Source: Bog-950 sp044225825 (GTDB lineage: Bacteria; Bacteroidota; Bacteroidia; Chitinophagales; LD1). Taken from it: a DNA stretch of 64,000 nt. The position numbers were made by a program, and so were the translations under genes. The stretch spans positions 62,001-126,000 of the forward strand of contig JBGAIB010000004.1 of the NCBI GenBank assembly GCA_044225825.1, written 5' to 3'. Shown here piece after piece: positions 1 to 9,406 of the stretch (position 1 is the first letter of the stretch; every line of letters begins with the position of its first letter). Below the pieces are notes generated by a model. That model did no database searches. It saw only the letters and a list, made by a program, of their open reading frames with translations, and had not been told where the DNA came from.

Positions 1-736
1 TAGCGCCAGTGGTTCCAATACCGGTTGCACCGGTTGGGCCGGTAATGCCCGCCTGTCCGGTTGCGCCTGTGGCACCAGGGTTACCCTGTTGTCCGGTTGC
101 TCCTGTGGTTCCTGCCGGGCCTTGCTGGCCGGTAGCACCTGCCGGACCCTGAATACCTTGCGGGCCGGTAGGGCCGGTTGCACCGCCTCCGCTACCTGTT
201 GGTCCGGTGGGGCCGGTAGGGCCTGTTACACCGGCACCTGTTGCGCCGGGAGCACCTGCTATACCCTGCGGGCCTGTGGCGCCCGGTGCACCTGCGGCAC
301 CTGTTGCCCCGGTAGGGCCGGCCGGGCCTTGCGGACCTGCGGCACTATTGCCGGCATATAAAGCATAAGGCACACTTAGCAGTTGCGAAGTGCCCATATC
401 GGTAAAGTTGCTGCCACCGGCAGGGTCAATTTCAACCTGCAGGTATTTAGCACCGCCCCCCCAGTTAATTACGGAGAGGTTGCCGGTGGCACCTATAATC
501 AGGTTTACTAAACCAAACTGGTTAGGTGTGGTTTGTTGGGTTTCGGTAAATACGGGCGTGCCGGTGGCCGTGCCATCGTGGATGGTAAAGCGAACGCTGA
601 CGGTGCCGCTGGTTACGGGCTGTCCGCCGCTGTTGCGCACCACAGCCTGGTAGTTTAGTTTCTGCGGTGCCTGGGCATTAAGGCCAAGCAGCAGCACTAG
701 CAGGCTGGCAATTAATAGGGTCGTTTTTTTAATCAT
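1..736 (-). CDS. Collagen-like repeat surface protein, partial (N-terminal part)
   Basis: The minus strand is open from an ATG at 736 to the window edge (245 codons), so the C-terminus is missing. Residues 1-22 form a signal peptide ending near LNAQA. Residues 23 to about 125 form a domain containing KLNYQAVVRN, QFGLVNLIIGATG and MGTSQLLSVPYALYA. The same module opens the large adhesin at 18658. From about residue 128 to the edge the chain is Gly-X-Y collagen-like repeat rich in GPTG, GATG and GAAG. Bacteroidota proteins of this type are usually exported surface proteins; the function here is unknown. The GC-rich repeat gives a strong cysteine-rich shadow frame on the plus strand, which is not a gene. 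Confidence 0.85.
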   Translation of the reverse strand, partial: MIKKTTLLIASLLVLLLGLNAQAPQKLNYQAVVRNSGGQPVTSGTVSVRFTIHDGTATGTPVFTETQQTTPNQFGLVNLIIGATGNLSVINWGGGAKYLQVEIDPAGGSNFTDMGTSQLLSVPYALYAGNSAAGPQGPAGPTGATGAAGAPGATGPQGIAGAPGATGAGVTGPTGPTGPTGSGGGATGPTGPQGIQGPAGATGQQGPAGTTGATGQQGNPGATGATGQAGITGPTGATGIGTTGA

Positions 737-901
737 ATCGGGGTTTTTAAATCAGTACTAAAAATAGAAAAGTATTAAAGGGGTGCAACTGACTGTCAGA
801 CTTTTAGCAACAACAGCCCCGTTAAATAATTTACCTGTTTTCATACTACCCAAACAAAACTATTTTCAGGTCGGCTTGTTAAGCTCACGCAACCCATTGC
901 T

Positions 902-1699
902 ATGAAGTATTTTGAAGATAAAACCAACCGGCTCTACATTATCATGAGCGCCTTTTTTATTGCCAATGCCATGGTGGCCGAGTTTATGGGCGTCAAGATA
1001 TTTTCGGTAGATGAAACGCTGGGCCTGGCCAAGCCTGTATTCAAACTATTTGGACAGGACTTTACCGGGGTAGCCCAAACCTGCGGGGTGCTGCTTTGGC
1101 CGGTGGTGTTTGTTATGACAGATATTATTAATGAGTACTTTGGGGTGAAGGGCGTTCGCTTTATATCTTGGATAGCAGCTTTTATGATCGGCTACGCCTA
1201 TCTGATGTTATACGGGGCCATGCAGACGGCTCCTGCTGATTGGTGGGTCAGTAGCTCGCAATACGGTAAGGAACTTGACTTCAATAAAGCTTACCTGGCC
1301 GTGTTCGGTCAGGGCACCAACATCATTATCGGCTCGCTGGTAGCCTTTTTGCTCGGTCAGTTTATTGATGTTTCGGTGTTTCACTGGGTTAAAAAGAAAA
1401 CAGGGGAGAAGTTCATTTGGTTGCGCAGCACCGGCAGCACCCTGGTATCGCAACTGGTGGATAGCTTTGTGGTGCTTTTTGTGGCCTTCTACCTTTTAAA
1501 GCAGGGGCAGCCGGGGCAATGGACCCTACCTTTGGTATTGGCCGTAGGCGTTGTTAACTATCTTTATAAGTGCCTGGCCGCTTTATTGCTAACCCCGGTT
1601 ATTTATTTGGTACACAAGGCAATAGACAGCTATTTAGGACCGGAAACAGCCGAACGCCTCAAGAAACAGGCACAGGGCGGGGAGGTAGTAATTAAATAG
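902..1699 (+). CDS. yhhQ: Queuosine precursor transporter, YhhQ/VUT family
   Basis: This 265-residue polytopic inner-membrane protein has about six hydrophobic segments. Two family-typical stretches are visible: WPVVFVMTDIINEYFG around residues 70-85 and LRSTGSTLVSQLVDSF around residues 176-191. YhhQ (formerly DUF165) proteins import preQ0/preQ1 for queuosine synthesis in tRNA. The length fits the family, although many members are closer to 220 residues and the loop around residues 100-125 is long. The gene stands alone, divergent from the collagen-like gene. No queuosine genes or preQ1 riboswitch are visible nearby. Family assignment is strong; the exact substrate is inferred. Confidence 0.85.
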   Translation: MKYFEDKTNRLYIIMSAFFIANAMVAEFMGVKIFSVDETLGLAKPVFKLFGQDFTGVAQTCGVLLWPVVFVMTDIINEYFGVKGVRFISWIAAFMIGYAYLMLYGAMQTAPADWWVSSSQYGKELDFNKAYLAVFGQGTNIIIGSLVAFLLGQFIDVSVFHWVKKKTGEKFIWLRSTGSTLVSQLVDSFVVLFVAFYLLKQGQPGQWTLPLVLAVGVVNYLYKCLAALLLTPVIYLVHKAIDSYLGPETAERLKKQAQGGEVVIK

Positions 1700-1939
1700 C
1701 ATACTAAGACCGCTTGCCGGGGCGTTAACTCTATAACGCGCCTACTAAAACACCGCGTTTTTCCATCGCTACATAACTACGCTGGTTCTGCAAAGACTGC
1801 AACTTGTGCTAAATAAGTAACCATTTGAAACTATTTGGCGGCAGGTGTCGTAAATAAGGGTGTCGGTTACAATTGGAACCTGTAAGCGGCCATCGGACAC
1901 GAGAGTTGAAGGACTTTAACGAACAAGCAAATTTTAGTT

Positions 1940-3172
1940 ATGAAAGTCCTGATTTCTACATTCACCCTATTAGTGGCGTTTAGCGCCAGCCTGTTTGCTA
2001 CGCAGGATAAAAAGCAGCTAAAAATCAGATTACAAGCACCCGCCGGAACGCTGGATGAGGTGACCGTATATTTCGACCAGGGGGTTAATACCACCTATAA
2101 CTACCAGGAAGATGCCCAAAAGGTATTCAGCGGTGTGGCCGGTGTACCGGTTATTTACTCGCCCAGCAGCGATAATGTGCCTTTATCCATAAATGGCTTT
2201 ACCGATTTAACCACTGCGTTAACGGTGCCATTGGTGTATGATGTAGATGTGGACGGCAGCTATACTTTCAGCGCTCCGCTGTTAAATAATTTCGACCCAA
2301 GTTCAATTGTTCGTATCGAAGACCGCCAGTTAGGTGTGGAACACGACCTGCGCGCAGGTAGCTTTACCGCGCAACTGCTGGCCAGCGATCCAGGCACCAA
2401 CCGTTTCTTTATCCATGTTTCTTATCCAACTACTTTCAGTTCGGATAATGCAGGCTGTGCCAATAACGATGGTATTGTGCATGTGCAGTTAGATAATACA
2501 ATAACCTGGAGCAGTGCTACTTTATACGATGCTTTTAATACCCAGATAGGCACCCAGAATAACGTAACCGGTGTAGTTGATTTCAACGGTTTATCGGAAG
2601 GTGATTACTACGTGGTATTAAGCTACAATGGTTACACCGTAACCAAGGACTTCCACATCTCGGGTAACTATGTGGTTGCTAATATCGGCGCCAGCAAATA
2701 CATTGCTTATGTAGGCGAAGAAATCGACTTCCATGCTTTAACCACGCACTCTTCGGCCTATGCCTGGGATTTTGGTGACGGCACGCTGATTAACGGCATC
2801 GCTAACCCAACCCTCTCTTACTTTGAACCGGGAACCTACCAGGTGGAACTGGTAGCGAGTAATGGCCAGGGTTGTGCAGATAACGCCACCGTAACCGTAG
2901 TAATCAATAAGGCTTCCGGCATTGATGAGGAGCAGTTGAGCAATGTTTCGGTTACTGCCTATGCTAAACAGGTAACTGTAAAAGTAGGTGATGAACTTAC
3001 CGGCACTACCAACATTACCATCTATAATTTGCTGGGCCAATCCGTTTACAACCAACCCATAAACGGCAGCATTACTACTGTAAACTTCGACGAACAACCG
3101 CAGGGCTACTACCTGGTATCGGTTAAGAATAATGATAAAGTTACTACCAAGAGAATCTTTATCGGACAATAA
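1940..3172 (+). CDS. Secreted PKD-domain protein with type IX sorting domain
   Basis: The 410-residue protein begins with a signal peptide (MKVLISTFTLLVAFSASLFA). The middle is beta-rich without a recognised catalytic motif. A PKD domain lies around residues 240-325, with the hallmark YAWDFGDGT and the later YFEPGTYQVEL. The last 75 or so residues form a type A Por sorting domain: NITIYNLLGQSVY, then GYYLVSV and a terminal KRIFIGQ. Such domains direct export across the outer membrane by the type IX secretion system. The pre-PKD region resembles adhesin or matrix proteins, but I do not recognise a specific function. It ends at a bidirectional terminator shared with the convergent carboxylase operon. 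Confidence 0.85.
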   Translation: MKVLISTFTLLVAFSASLFATQDKKQLKIRLQAPAGTLDEVTVYFDQGVNTTYNYQEDAQKVFSGVAGVPVIYSPSSDNVPLSINGFTDLTTALTVPLVYDVDVDGSYTFSAPLLNNFDPSSIVRIEDRQLGVEHDLRAGSFTAQLLASDPGTNRFFIHVSYPTTFSSDNAGCANNDGIVHVQLDNTITWSSATLYDAFNTQIGTQNNVTGVVDFNGLSEGDYYVVLSYNGYTVTKDFHISGNYVVANIGASKYIAYVGEEIDFHALTTHSSAYAWDFGDGTLINGIANPTLSYFEPGTYQVELVASNGQGCADNATVTVVINKASGIDEEQLSNVSVTAYAKQVTVKVGDELTGTTNITIYNLLGQSVYNQPINGSITTVNFDEQPQGYYLVSVKNNDKVTTKRIFIGQ

Positions 3173-3190
3173 AAACATGATTCGTTAAAT

Positions 3191-3224
3191 CAGGAAAGCT
3201 CCCTCAGGACGGGAGCTTTTCCTG
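3191..3224. terminator. Bidirectional hairpin terminator
   Basis: A 13-bp stem (CAGGAAAGCTCCC paired with GGGAGCTTTTCCTG, one bulged T) with a 7-base loop sits between two convergent genes, the PKD protein and the carboxylase operon. A short T-run follows on the plus side. Confidence 0.7.
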
Positions 3225-3237
3225 TTTTAGGCAGGTG

Positions 3238-5223
3238 CTAATTCTCTTTTACTTTCAGCAGGGCGGTGCTTGCTTCTACAAACAGCTTTTCGGCTACAAA
3301 CACTTCTTCAACTTCGCCATCGCTATGGGCTTCAATGGTGCTTTCCATTTTCATACTGTTCATTACAATCAAACCCTGACCGGCTTTCACCACATCGCCG
3401 GGCTTAACCAGTACTTTCACTATTTCGCCCGGCATAGGCGATACATAAGCACCCTTGGGCAGGCTGCTGCCGGGTTCCACAAAGCGGGGTACTACCTGCA
3501 CTTTTACCGTGCCGGTGTTGGGATGCTGCACAAACAAATCGTTGCCCTTAGCGGCTATTGCAAACGTTAAGCGGTGGTTGCCAATAACAAAGGCAACACT
3601 ATTGCTGGCAGTGCTTACCAGCTCCACAGCCGTTTTTTGCGCACCGTTGGCATCGGTAAAGTGTGCTGTTACTTCAAATTTATTGTTGCCCGTGTGGTGG
3701 TAATCCAGTTTAACTACCGCACCGGCAATTTCTACCTGAAATTGCTGTGGCTGGTAAAATATGTTCCTCCAACCGTTTAAGTTTCCGGCAAAAGGTTCGT
3801 TTTTGCGACGGTTGTTCCAGTTGTAAAGCATGGCGGCAACAGCCACTTCGGTAAGTGCAGTGCTACTCCATTCGTTCTTCCAGGCGCTGTATTCGCGCTC
3901 TATTAATTTGGTGTCAAAACTGCCATCCACGAAAGCAGGGTTATTCAGCAGCACCTTTAAAAAGTCCTTGTTAGAAGTTATGCCCAGTATAGCCATCTTA
4001 TCCAGTGCCAGTTTCATGCGCTGGATGGCTTCGGTGCGGTTGGTGCCCTTGCTGATTACTTTAGCCAGCATGGAGTCGTAGTGCACATCTACAACCGATC
4101 CGGTTTTTACACCGCTATCATAGCGCATCCCTTCCAGGGCAGGTTCGGTCCAGAATAATAACTCGCCGGTAGCAGGAAAGAAGTTGTTCTCCGGATCTTC
4201 AGCACAAATACGACATTCGATGGAGTGGCCCTGTTGACGCAGGTTCTCTGCATTTACCTGTAGCGGCAAGCCACCGGCTACTTCAATCTGCAAACGCACC
4301 AAATCCAGCCCGGTGGTTTCTTCGGTAACCGGGTGTTCCACCTGCAAGCGCGTGTTTACCTCAAGGAAGTAGAAGTTGCCGTCCTTATCCAGTATAAATT
4401 CTACCGTTCCTGCGTTGGTATAGGCAATAGATTTTGCGGCGGCTACGGCTGCATCGCCCATCTGTTTCCGTAACTCATCGCTTAACGAAGGCGAAGGACT
4501 TTCTTCAATTACTTTTTGGTAGCGGCGTTGTAAGCTGCATTCGCGTTCAAACAAGTGAATGTAATTGCCATGCGTGTCGCCAAAAATCTGAAACTCGATG
4601 TGCTTGGCCGCATCAAAGTATTTTTCCATCAGCAACGTACCATCGCCAAAGCTTTTCTCCGCTTCGCGCTTAGCACCTTCAATGGCAGCTTCTAATTCCT
4701 GGGCCTGGCGTACAATGCGCATGCCTTTGCCGCCACCACCTGCCGACGCTTTTAAGAGCAACGGAAAACCAATGCGTGAGGCTTCGTTGGTTAAGGTGGC
4801 AACGGATTGGTCGGCGCCGTTATACCCCGGCACTACCGGCACACCCGCAGTTTTCATGCGTTCTTTGGCACCTATTTTTGACCCCATGGCAGTAATTGCT
4901 TCGGCACCGGGGCCAATAAATATCAATCCTTCCTCTTTACAGCGTTTCGAGAATGAAGCATTCTCGCTTAAAAAACCGTAACCGGGGTGTATAGCATTGG
5001 CACCTGTTTGTTTGGCAGCAGCTATAATTTTATCCTGCACCAGGTAGCTTTCGGCAGCCGTATTGCCACCAAGGGCAATGGCTTCATCGGCATAGCTTAC
5101 AAATAGGGCATTTTTATCGGCATCGGAATATACGGCCACGGTGGCAATACCCATGGCACGTGCCGTACGCATTACACGCAGGGCAATTTCTCCACGGTTG
5201 GCTACCAGTATTTTGGTTATCAT
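3238..5223 (-). CDS. mccA: Acyl-CoA (methylcrotonyl-type) carboxylase biotin subunit
   Basis: The 661-residue protein has the full layout of a biotin carboxylase/carrier subunit. The biotin carboxylase N-domain is at the start (KILVANRGEIALRVMRTARA). ATP-grasp follows, with the glycine loop LLKASAGGGGKGMRIV near residue 160 and the EVNTRLQVEHPVTEE motif near residue 290. A linker leads to a C-terminal biotinyl domain with attachment Lys625 in NSMKMES; the usual AMKM is NSMKM here. It would carboxylate biotin with bicarbonate and ATP for the partner subunit 56 bases upstream. The partner and the single biotin-carboxylase/carrier chain fit 3-methylcrotonyl-CoA carboxylase (leucine breakdown); propionyl- or geranyl-CoA cannot be excluded. 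Confidence 0.85.
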   Translation of the reverse strand: MITKILVANRGEIALRVMRTARAMGIATVAVYSDADKNALFVSYADEAIALGGNTAAESYLVQDKIIAAAKQTGANAIHPGYGFLSENASFSKRCKEEGLIFIGPGAEAITAMGSKIGAKERMKTAGVPVVPGYNGADQSVATLTNEASRIGFPLLLKASAGGGGKGMRIVRQAQELEAAIEGAKREAEKSFGDGTLLMEKYFDAAKHIEFQIFGDTHGNYIHLFERECSLQRRYQKVIEESPSPSLSDELRKQMGDAAVAAAKSIAYTNAGTVEFILDKDGNFYFLEVNTRLQVEHPVTEETTGLDLVRLQIEVAGGLPLQVNAENLRQQGHSIECRICAEDPENNFFPATGELLFWTEPALEGMRYDSGVKTGSVVDVHYDSMLAKVISKGTNRTEAIQRMKLALDKMAILGITSNKDFLKVLLNNPAFVDGSFDTKLIEREYSAWKNEWSSTALTEVAVAAMLYNWNNRRKNEPFAGNLNGWRNIFYQPQQFQVEIAGAVVKLDYHHTGNNKFEVTAHFTDANGAQKTAVELVSTASNSVAFVIGNHRLTFAIAAKGNDLFVQHPNTGTVKVQVVPRFVEPGSSLPKGAYVSPMPGEIVKVLVKPGDVVKAGQGLIVMNSMKMESTIEAHSDGEVEEVFVAEKLFVEASTALLKVKEN

Positions 5224-5279
5224 ATTCTTTATCTTTTTGCCTTACGGCATTTTTCTAATAGGTGTGTTCTGTCTTTTGC

Positions 5280-6881
5280 TTACATGCGGAAAACGCCAAA
5301 ACCTTCGGCGCCCTTTACTTCGCGGTTGTAGATGGCCTGCATACAAAGTTTCAGGTAGTTCCGCGTTTGGCGCGGATCAATTACGCCATCGTCCCATAAC
5401 TGGCCGCTGGCATACCAGGCATTACTTTGCTTTTCGGCATCCTTTACCATAAACTGGGCCACTGCCTTACCTTGTTCTTCATCGTAGGGGATACCAGATT
5501 TTTCAGCCGCAGCACGGCCGATAATCTGCATTACGCCAGCTAATTGTTCGGGACCCATAACCGCAATTTTAGAGTGTGGGTAGGTGAACAGAAAACGGGG
5601 CTTGTAAGCACGGCCACACATGGCGTAGTTACCTGCACCATAGCTGGAGCCTGTAATAATGGTAATGGCAGGTACCTCGCTGTTGGATACAGCATTGATT
5701 AACTTCGCGCCGTTTTTAATAATGCCTTCCTCCTCGTATTTGCGCCCTACCATAAAGCCGGTAATATTCTGCAAAAACAACAGCGGCGTATTATTCTGAT
5801 TGCAAAGCTGAATGAACTGGGCACCTTTGTTGGCAGCCTCGCTGAACAACACGCCGTTGTTGGCTATAATGCCTATGCGGTAACCATTGATGCGGGCATA
5901 ACCAGTTATCAGCGTATTACCATACAGCGGTTTAAATTCGGAGAACTCCGAGCCATCCACAATGCGGGCAATCAACTCGCGCTGATCGAACGGTATGCGT
6001 ACATCTGCCGATACAACGCCCAAAATAGTTTCAGGGTCGTAGATAGGTTCTTCTACTTCGGTAAAACAAGGTTTCTCGTCATCCTCACCTTCTTTCAAAT
6101 TGCTCATTACTTCGCGCGCTAAACGGATGGCATCCATATCGTCTTCGGCCAGGTAGTCGGATACCCCCGAAACCACGCTGTGCATGCGGGCACCACCCAG
6201 CGATTCTTCATCGGTAACTTCGTTGGTAGCCATTTTTACCAATGGCGGCCCTGCCAGGAATACCTTGGCTTCATTCTTTACCATGATCACATAATCGCTC
6301 ATGCCGGGTATATAAGCGCCACCAGCAGTACTGTTACCAAATACGATAGAGATAGTTGGCAAACCTGCTTTGGAGCGGCGGGTAATTTCGCGGAAGTTGG
6401 CGCCGCCGTAGTTAAATATCTTGGCCTGGTCGGGCAGGTTAGCGCCTGCCGATTCAACGAGGTTAATAACGGGTAAGCCGTTCTCCAGGGCTATTTCGCC
6501 AATGCGTAAACCTTTTTGCAGGGTGGCGTAATCAATAGCGCCACCTTTAATAGTGCCTACGTTGGAGTTGATCATCGCCATGCGGCCGCTTACAAATCCG
6601 ATACCGCACACAATGGTGCCACCTGTGCCGAAGCCATCCATGCCCCAGCCGGCCAGTGCGCACAGTTCCATAAAAGGAGAGTCCTGGTCCAGCAGCATTT
6701 CAATACGTTCGCGGGCCAGCAGGCGGTTCGCCTTTTTTACACGTGCCAGGTATTTATCCTCGCCCTGGAACAATGCTTCTTTATACTTGCCGTCCAACTC
6801 AGCCAGCTTTTCGCGCATTTGCTCGTAATTGCGTTTATACGAGTCGGAGTTGGGGTTTGCCTTTGTTTTAAATACAGCCAT
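5280..6881 (-). CDS. mccB: Acyl-CoA (methylcrotonyl-type) carboxylase carboxyltransferase subunit
   Basis: This 533-residue protein is a complete carboxyltransferase. The N-terminal half carries NRLLARERIEMLLD (about residues 51-64), GTIKGGAIDYATLQKGLRIG and FGNSTAGGAYIPGMSDY. The C-terminal half carries NGVLFSEAANKGAQFIQLC, LLFLQNITGFMVG and ITGSSYGAGNYAM, the acyl-CoA and biotin sites. GGARMHSVVSGVSDYLAEDD is typical of the methylcrotonyl-/geranyl-CoA group rather than acetyl-CoA carboxylase AccD. It is the first gene of a two-gene operon with the biotin subunit. The likely role is carboxylation of 3-methylcrotonyl-CoA in leucine breakdown. Geranyl-CoA and other acyl-CoA substrates remain possible from sequence alone. 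Confidence 0.83.
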   Translation of the reverse strand: MAVFKTKANPNSDSYKRNYEQMREKLAELDGKYKEALFQGEDKYLARVKKANRLLARERIEMLLDQDSPFMELCALAGWGMDGFGTGGTIVCGIGFVSGRMAMINSNVGTIKGGAIDYATLQKGLRIGEIALENGLPVINLVESAGANLPDQAKIFNYGGANFREITRRSKAGLPTISIVFGNSTAGGAYIPGMSDYVIMVKNEAKVFLAGPPLVKMATNEVTDEESLGGARMHSVVSGVSDYLAEDDMDAIRLAREVMSNLKEGEDDEKPCFTEVEEPIYDPETILGVVSADVRIPFDQRELIARIVDGSEFSEFKPLYGNTLITGYARINGYRIGIIANNGVLFSEAANKGAQFIQLCNQNNTPLLFLQNITGFMVGRKYEEEGIIKNGAKLINAVSNSEVPAITIITGSSYGAGNYAMCGRAYKPRFLFTYPHSKIAVMGPEQLAGVMQIIGRAAAEKSGIPYDEEQGKAVAQFMVKDAEKQSNAWYASGQLWDDGVIDPRQTRNYLKLCMQAIYNREVKGAEGFGVFRM

Positions 6882-7006
6882 ATACCGTTTTAGCTTTAAG
6901 CGTTCAACGGGGTCAAATTAAACGTAAAATTCCAGAAGTATTCAAGCACTTCTTCTATCAAGTGCAAAGCATATTTAGAAAGCCTGCAACAACTGCATAA
7001 ATTAAA

Positions 7007-7034
7007 AAGGCCCCCGCATAATGCGAAGGGCCTT
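7007..7034 (-). terminator. Terminator of the 7057-7815 lipoprotein gene
   Basis: The stem AAGGCCC/GGGCCTT is extended by CGCAT/ATGCG after a small internal loop. On the minus strand it is followed by TTTTTAAT. It lies 23 bases past the lipoprotein stop codon. Confidence 0.65.
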
Positions 7035-7056
7035 GCCGTGGATTGGCTAGCATATC

Positions 7057-7815
7057 TTATTTGAACTCGGCAAAATCCGATACCGTAACCTGGTTGATGA
7101 AGTAGATCTTTTTGCCAGGCACCACGCTGGTGTTGGCTTCCCAGGTGTAAGGGGTAACCTGTATTAAACCGTATTGCGAAGCCTGCAGGCTCGAAAGCTC
7201 GCTGGCCGTAAAAGTGGCAGAGGTGGCATTGCCGCCCAGGCGTTTTTGCACAAAACCTGAACCCGATGCCAGGATGAACAGGATAGAATCGGCGTTTGAT
7301 ACGTTGTTGATGGTAAAGGTGTAACCGTTCGCCAGAGTAACTTCATCGGTATTGCTGGTAATGGTTGGCGACGAAGGGAAAGTATAGAAGCTATGCGTAA
7401 AGGCAGGGATCGTACCACCGCCGCTTACACTCCAATCGCTGCCCGAACCGAAGTCGATACCGGTGGCATTGCTTTGGCTTGGCTGGAACACATAAGAGTT
7501 GTTCGACTGCTTGGTTAAACCTTCGGTATTGCATGTAATGGTGCCTGCATCCTGGTAGGTGGTGCCGCCCGCAGTGGTTGAGAAGGCGGATACAGCTGTA
7601 CCTATGGTGATTTGTTGCGGTCCGATAATAGGCACGTTTTGATAGGTGATGGTTTTAACACCGGCCATTAAACCCCAGGCATCGGAATAGGTGAATAACT
7701 GGGTAGGACTAACAGTAGCGGTTTGATTAGGGTTGGTAGAGTCTTTCTTGCAACTTGAAAGAAAGGAGGTAGAACATACAGCACAGGCAAAGGCCATAGC
7801 AAAATACTTTTTCAT
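7057..7815 (-). CDS. Putative lipoprotein of unknown function
   Basis: I chose the ATG at 7815, which gives a 252-residue protein starting MKKYFAMAFACAVCS; an in-frame start eight codons earlier would add an unlikely MLTKPTRT prefix. A lipoprotein signal is evident: a hydrophobic stretch followed by FLSSCKKDS, with the lipobox cysteine near residue 22, so the mature protein is probably lipid-anchored. The rest is Ser/Thr/Gly-rich beta-type sequence with no catalytic motif I recognise. It is a single-gene unit with its own terminator. Confidence 0.7.
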   Translation of the reverse strand: MKKYFAMAFACAVCSTSFLSSCKKDSTNPNQTATVSPTQLFTYSDAWGLMAGVKTITYQNVPIIGPQQITIGTAVSAFSTTAGGTTYQDAGTITCNTEGLTKQSNNSYVFQPSQSNATGIDFGSGSDWSVSGGGTIPAFTHSFYTFPSSPTITSNTDEVTLANGYTFTINNVSNADSILFILASGSGFVQKRLGGNATSATFTASELSSLQASQYGLIQVTPYTWEANTSVVPGKKIYFINQVTVSDFAEFK

Positions 7816-8082
7816 TGTTCGGGTTGGTTTGGTTAGCAATTATCTTTTAGTATTAATTTTTGTTTGCATGTTATTTGAAACCTGTGCACACCGCGCGTTG
7901 GCGCAGGCTGCAATTGCATGCAATGCTCCGAAAGGATGAACACGAAGGCAAATTTTCATAATCCCGAAAAAGCCAAATTCTTACTGTGGCGTTATAAGTG
8001 GCTGAAAAACAGGTAATTAATTTGCTTGTGGAAACTGGTAAACCACGCCTTAAAAATTAGCTTTGGGGTTCAAACTCAGCAC

Positions 8083-9333
8083 ATGACTGCCGGTAAATGG
8101 CTGCAAGCAATATTACTTTGGACGATTTACCTGCCGATTGTAGGCAGCACCTGGCTAACTGTGTGGCTGGACCGCAAGCTCCGTTTTAAACTTCCCTTTC
8201 CGCGCGATGTAGAGGAGTTGGCTAAATGGCAGAACTGGTGTATTGCTGAGTTGAAGGCAGGCGGCGCTATACCTGCGCAGGCTGTGGTAACCGGCTACCG
8301 GGTTACGCCTATGGATGCTAAACTTATCTTTCGCTCGGATGCCTGCATAGTGGATATAGATTATACCCTGGATACTACCATCCGGCACCTGCGCTGCTTT
8401 GCCAAGTTTGCGCCTACCATGGGTACCGTATGGAACAAAACGGGCTTCAACCTGCAATTAAACCATATTAAGGAGATAAACTTTAATAACCTGTTTGCTA
8501 AAGCCGATGCCGGTTTGCCTGCGCCACAGGTGTATGTAGCCAAAGTATCGGAGTTAACGGGGCATTTGTGTTTAATTACCGAATTCATGACCGGGTGTAT
8601 CGAGCATAAGGATTCTATCTACAAAGATTTTACCGATGAACACCTGGAGCAGGCGGTAAACGGATTGGCCCAGTTGCATGCCCGCTATTGGTTGTGTACC
8701 GAGGAGCGCATGAAAAAAGTGCTGGCTATAGAGGATAGCACCGTATTGCTGTTTGAAACCATGATAGCCCGTAGCTGGACTGCGCAGGCGCAGTTGATTA
8801 TGCGCAATAGCTGGAAGCACTGCAATGCGTTTCAAACGGTAGTGCATGGCGATGCCCGCATTGGCAATATGATGTTTGCCCGCGATAGTACCCATGGCCG
8901 TTTTGTGTTGTTCGACTGGCAGGCCGTGCGCAAAGGGGTAGCCGTATACGACCTGGCTTACTTCCTTATTTTAAGCCTTGCAGCGGAACACCGCTTACAA
9001 GTAGAAGCAGCCTGTTTGCAACAGTATTATAAGCGTCTTACAGCCCTTGGGGTTACCAATTACACTTATCAGCAGTTAACCGACGATTATAACCATGCCT
9101 CGCTTTGCGTGCTCACCCTGTTATCGTTACCGCTGTTAAGCGGCGAAGCCAGTGCAGAGGGCGAAGCGGCCGAGGTATTCAAATGGGGTATGGGCGTTTG
9201 GCGCGACCGCCTGAAAAGCAAATTTGAGGGTTTTGATTATGGCTGGGTGCAAAAGCATTATGGTTTAACTGAAGAGGAAGCGCGCCGTGCTACCGGCGAA
9301 ATGGTGGATGTGATTACAAAAAGAATTGCCTAA
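8083..9333 (+). CDS. Phosphotransferase (APH/ecdysteroid-kinase-like) family protein
   Basis: The 416-residue reading uses the ATG at 8083. The frame is open from a TTG at 8026, but a possible -7 box (TTAATTTG, 8017-8024) would place the transcript start beyond that TTG. The kinase-fold catalytic loop is clear: VVHGDARIGNMMF (HGDxxxxN), followed by the metal-binding LFDWQAV. This pattern belongs to aminoglycoside phosphotransferase-like and ecdysteroid/choline-kinase-like small-molecule kinases. The substrate is unknown, and nothing suggests antibiotic resistance in particular. A hydrophobic stretch near the N-terminus (WLQAILLWTIYLPIV) is unusual for a soluble kinase and may be a membrane tether. 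Confidence 0.7.
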   Translation: MTAGKWLQAILLWTIYLPIVGSTWLTVWLDRKLRFKLPFPRDVEELAKWQNWCIAELKAGGAIPAQAVVTGYRVTPMDAKLIFRSDACIVDIDYTLDTTIRHLRCFAKFAPTMGTVWNKTGFNLQLNHIKEINFNNLFAKADAGLPAPQVYVAKVSELTGHLCLITEFMTGCIEHKDSIYKDFTDEHLEQAVNGLAQLHARYWLCTEERMKKVLAIEDSTVLLFETMIARSWTAQAQLIMRNSWKHCNAFQTVVHGDARIGNMMFARDSTHGRFVLFDWQAVRKGVAVYDLAYFLILSLAAEHRLQVEAACLQQYYKRLTALGVTNYTYQQLTDDYNHASLCVLTLLSLPLLSGEASAEGEAAEVFKWGMGVWRDRLKSKFEGFDYGWVQKHYGLTEEEARRATGEMVDVITKRIA

Positions 9334-9406
9334 CCGGTATGACTTAAAGCAGTTAGGATTAACAAGCCAATTGCTTTTATTTGGCGTAAGAGAAAGCAAG
9401 TAGTGT

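Noticed and set aside
89..361. A cysteine-rich plus-strand frame of 90 residues
   Set aside because: It is antisense to the collagen Gly-X-Y repeat of the minus-strand gene; its composition is an artefact of the repeat.
1700..1939. Possible small gene or riboswitch before the PKD protein
   Set aside because: I see no reading frame, no strong hairpin plus T-run, and no known riboswitch core; nothing to report there.
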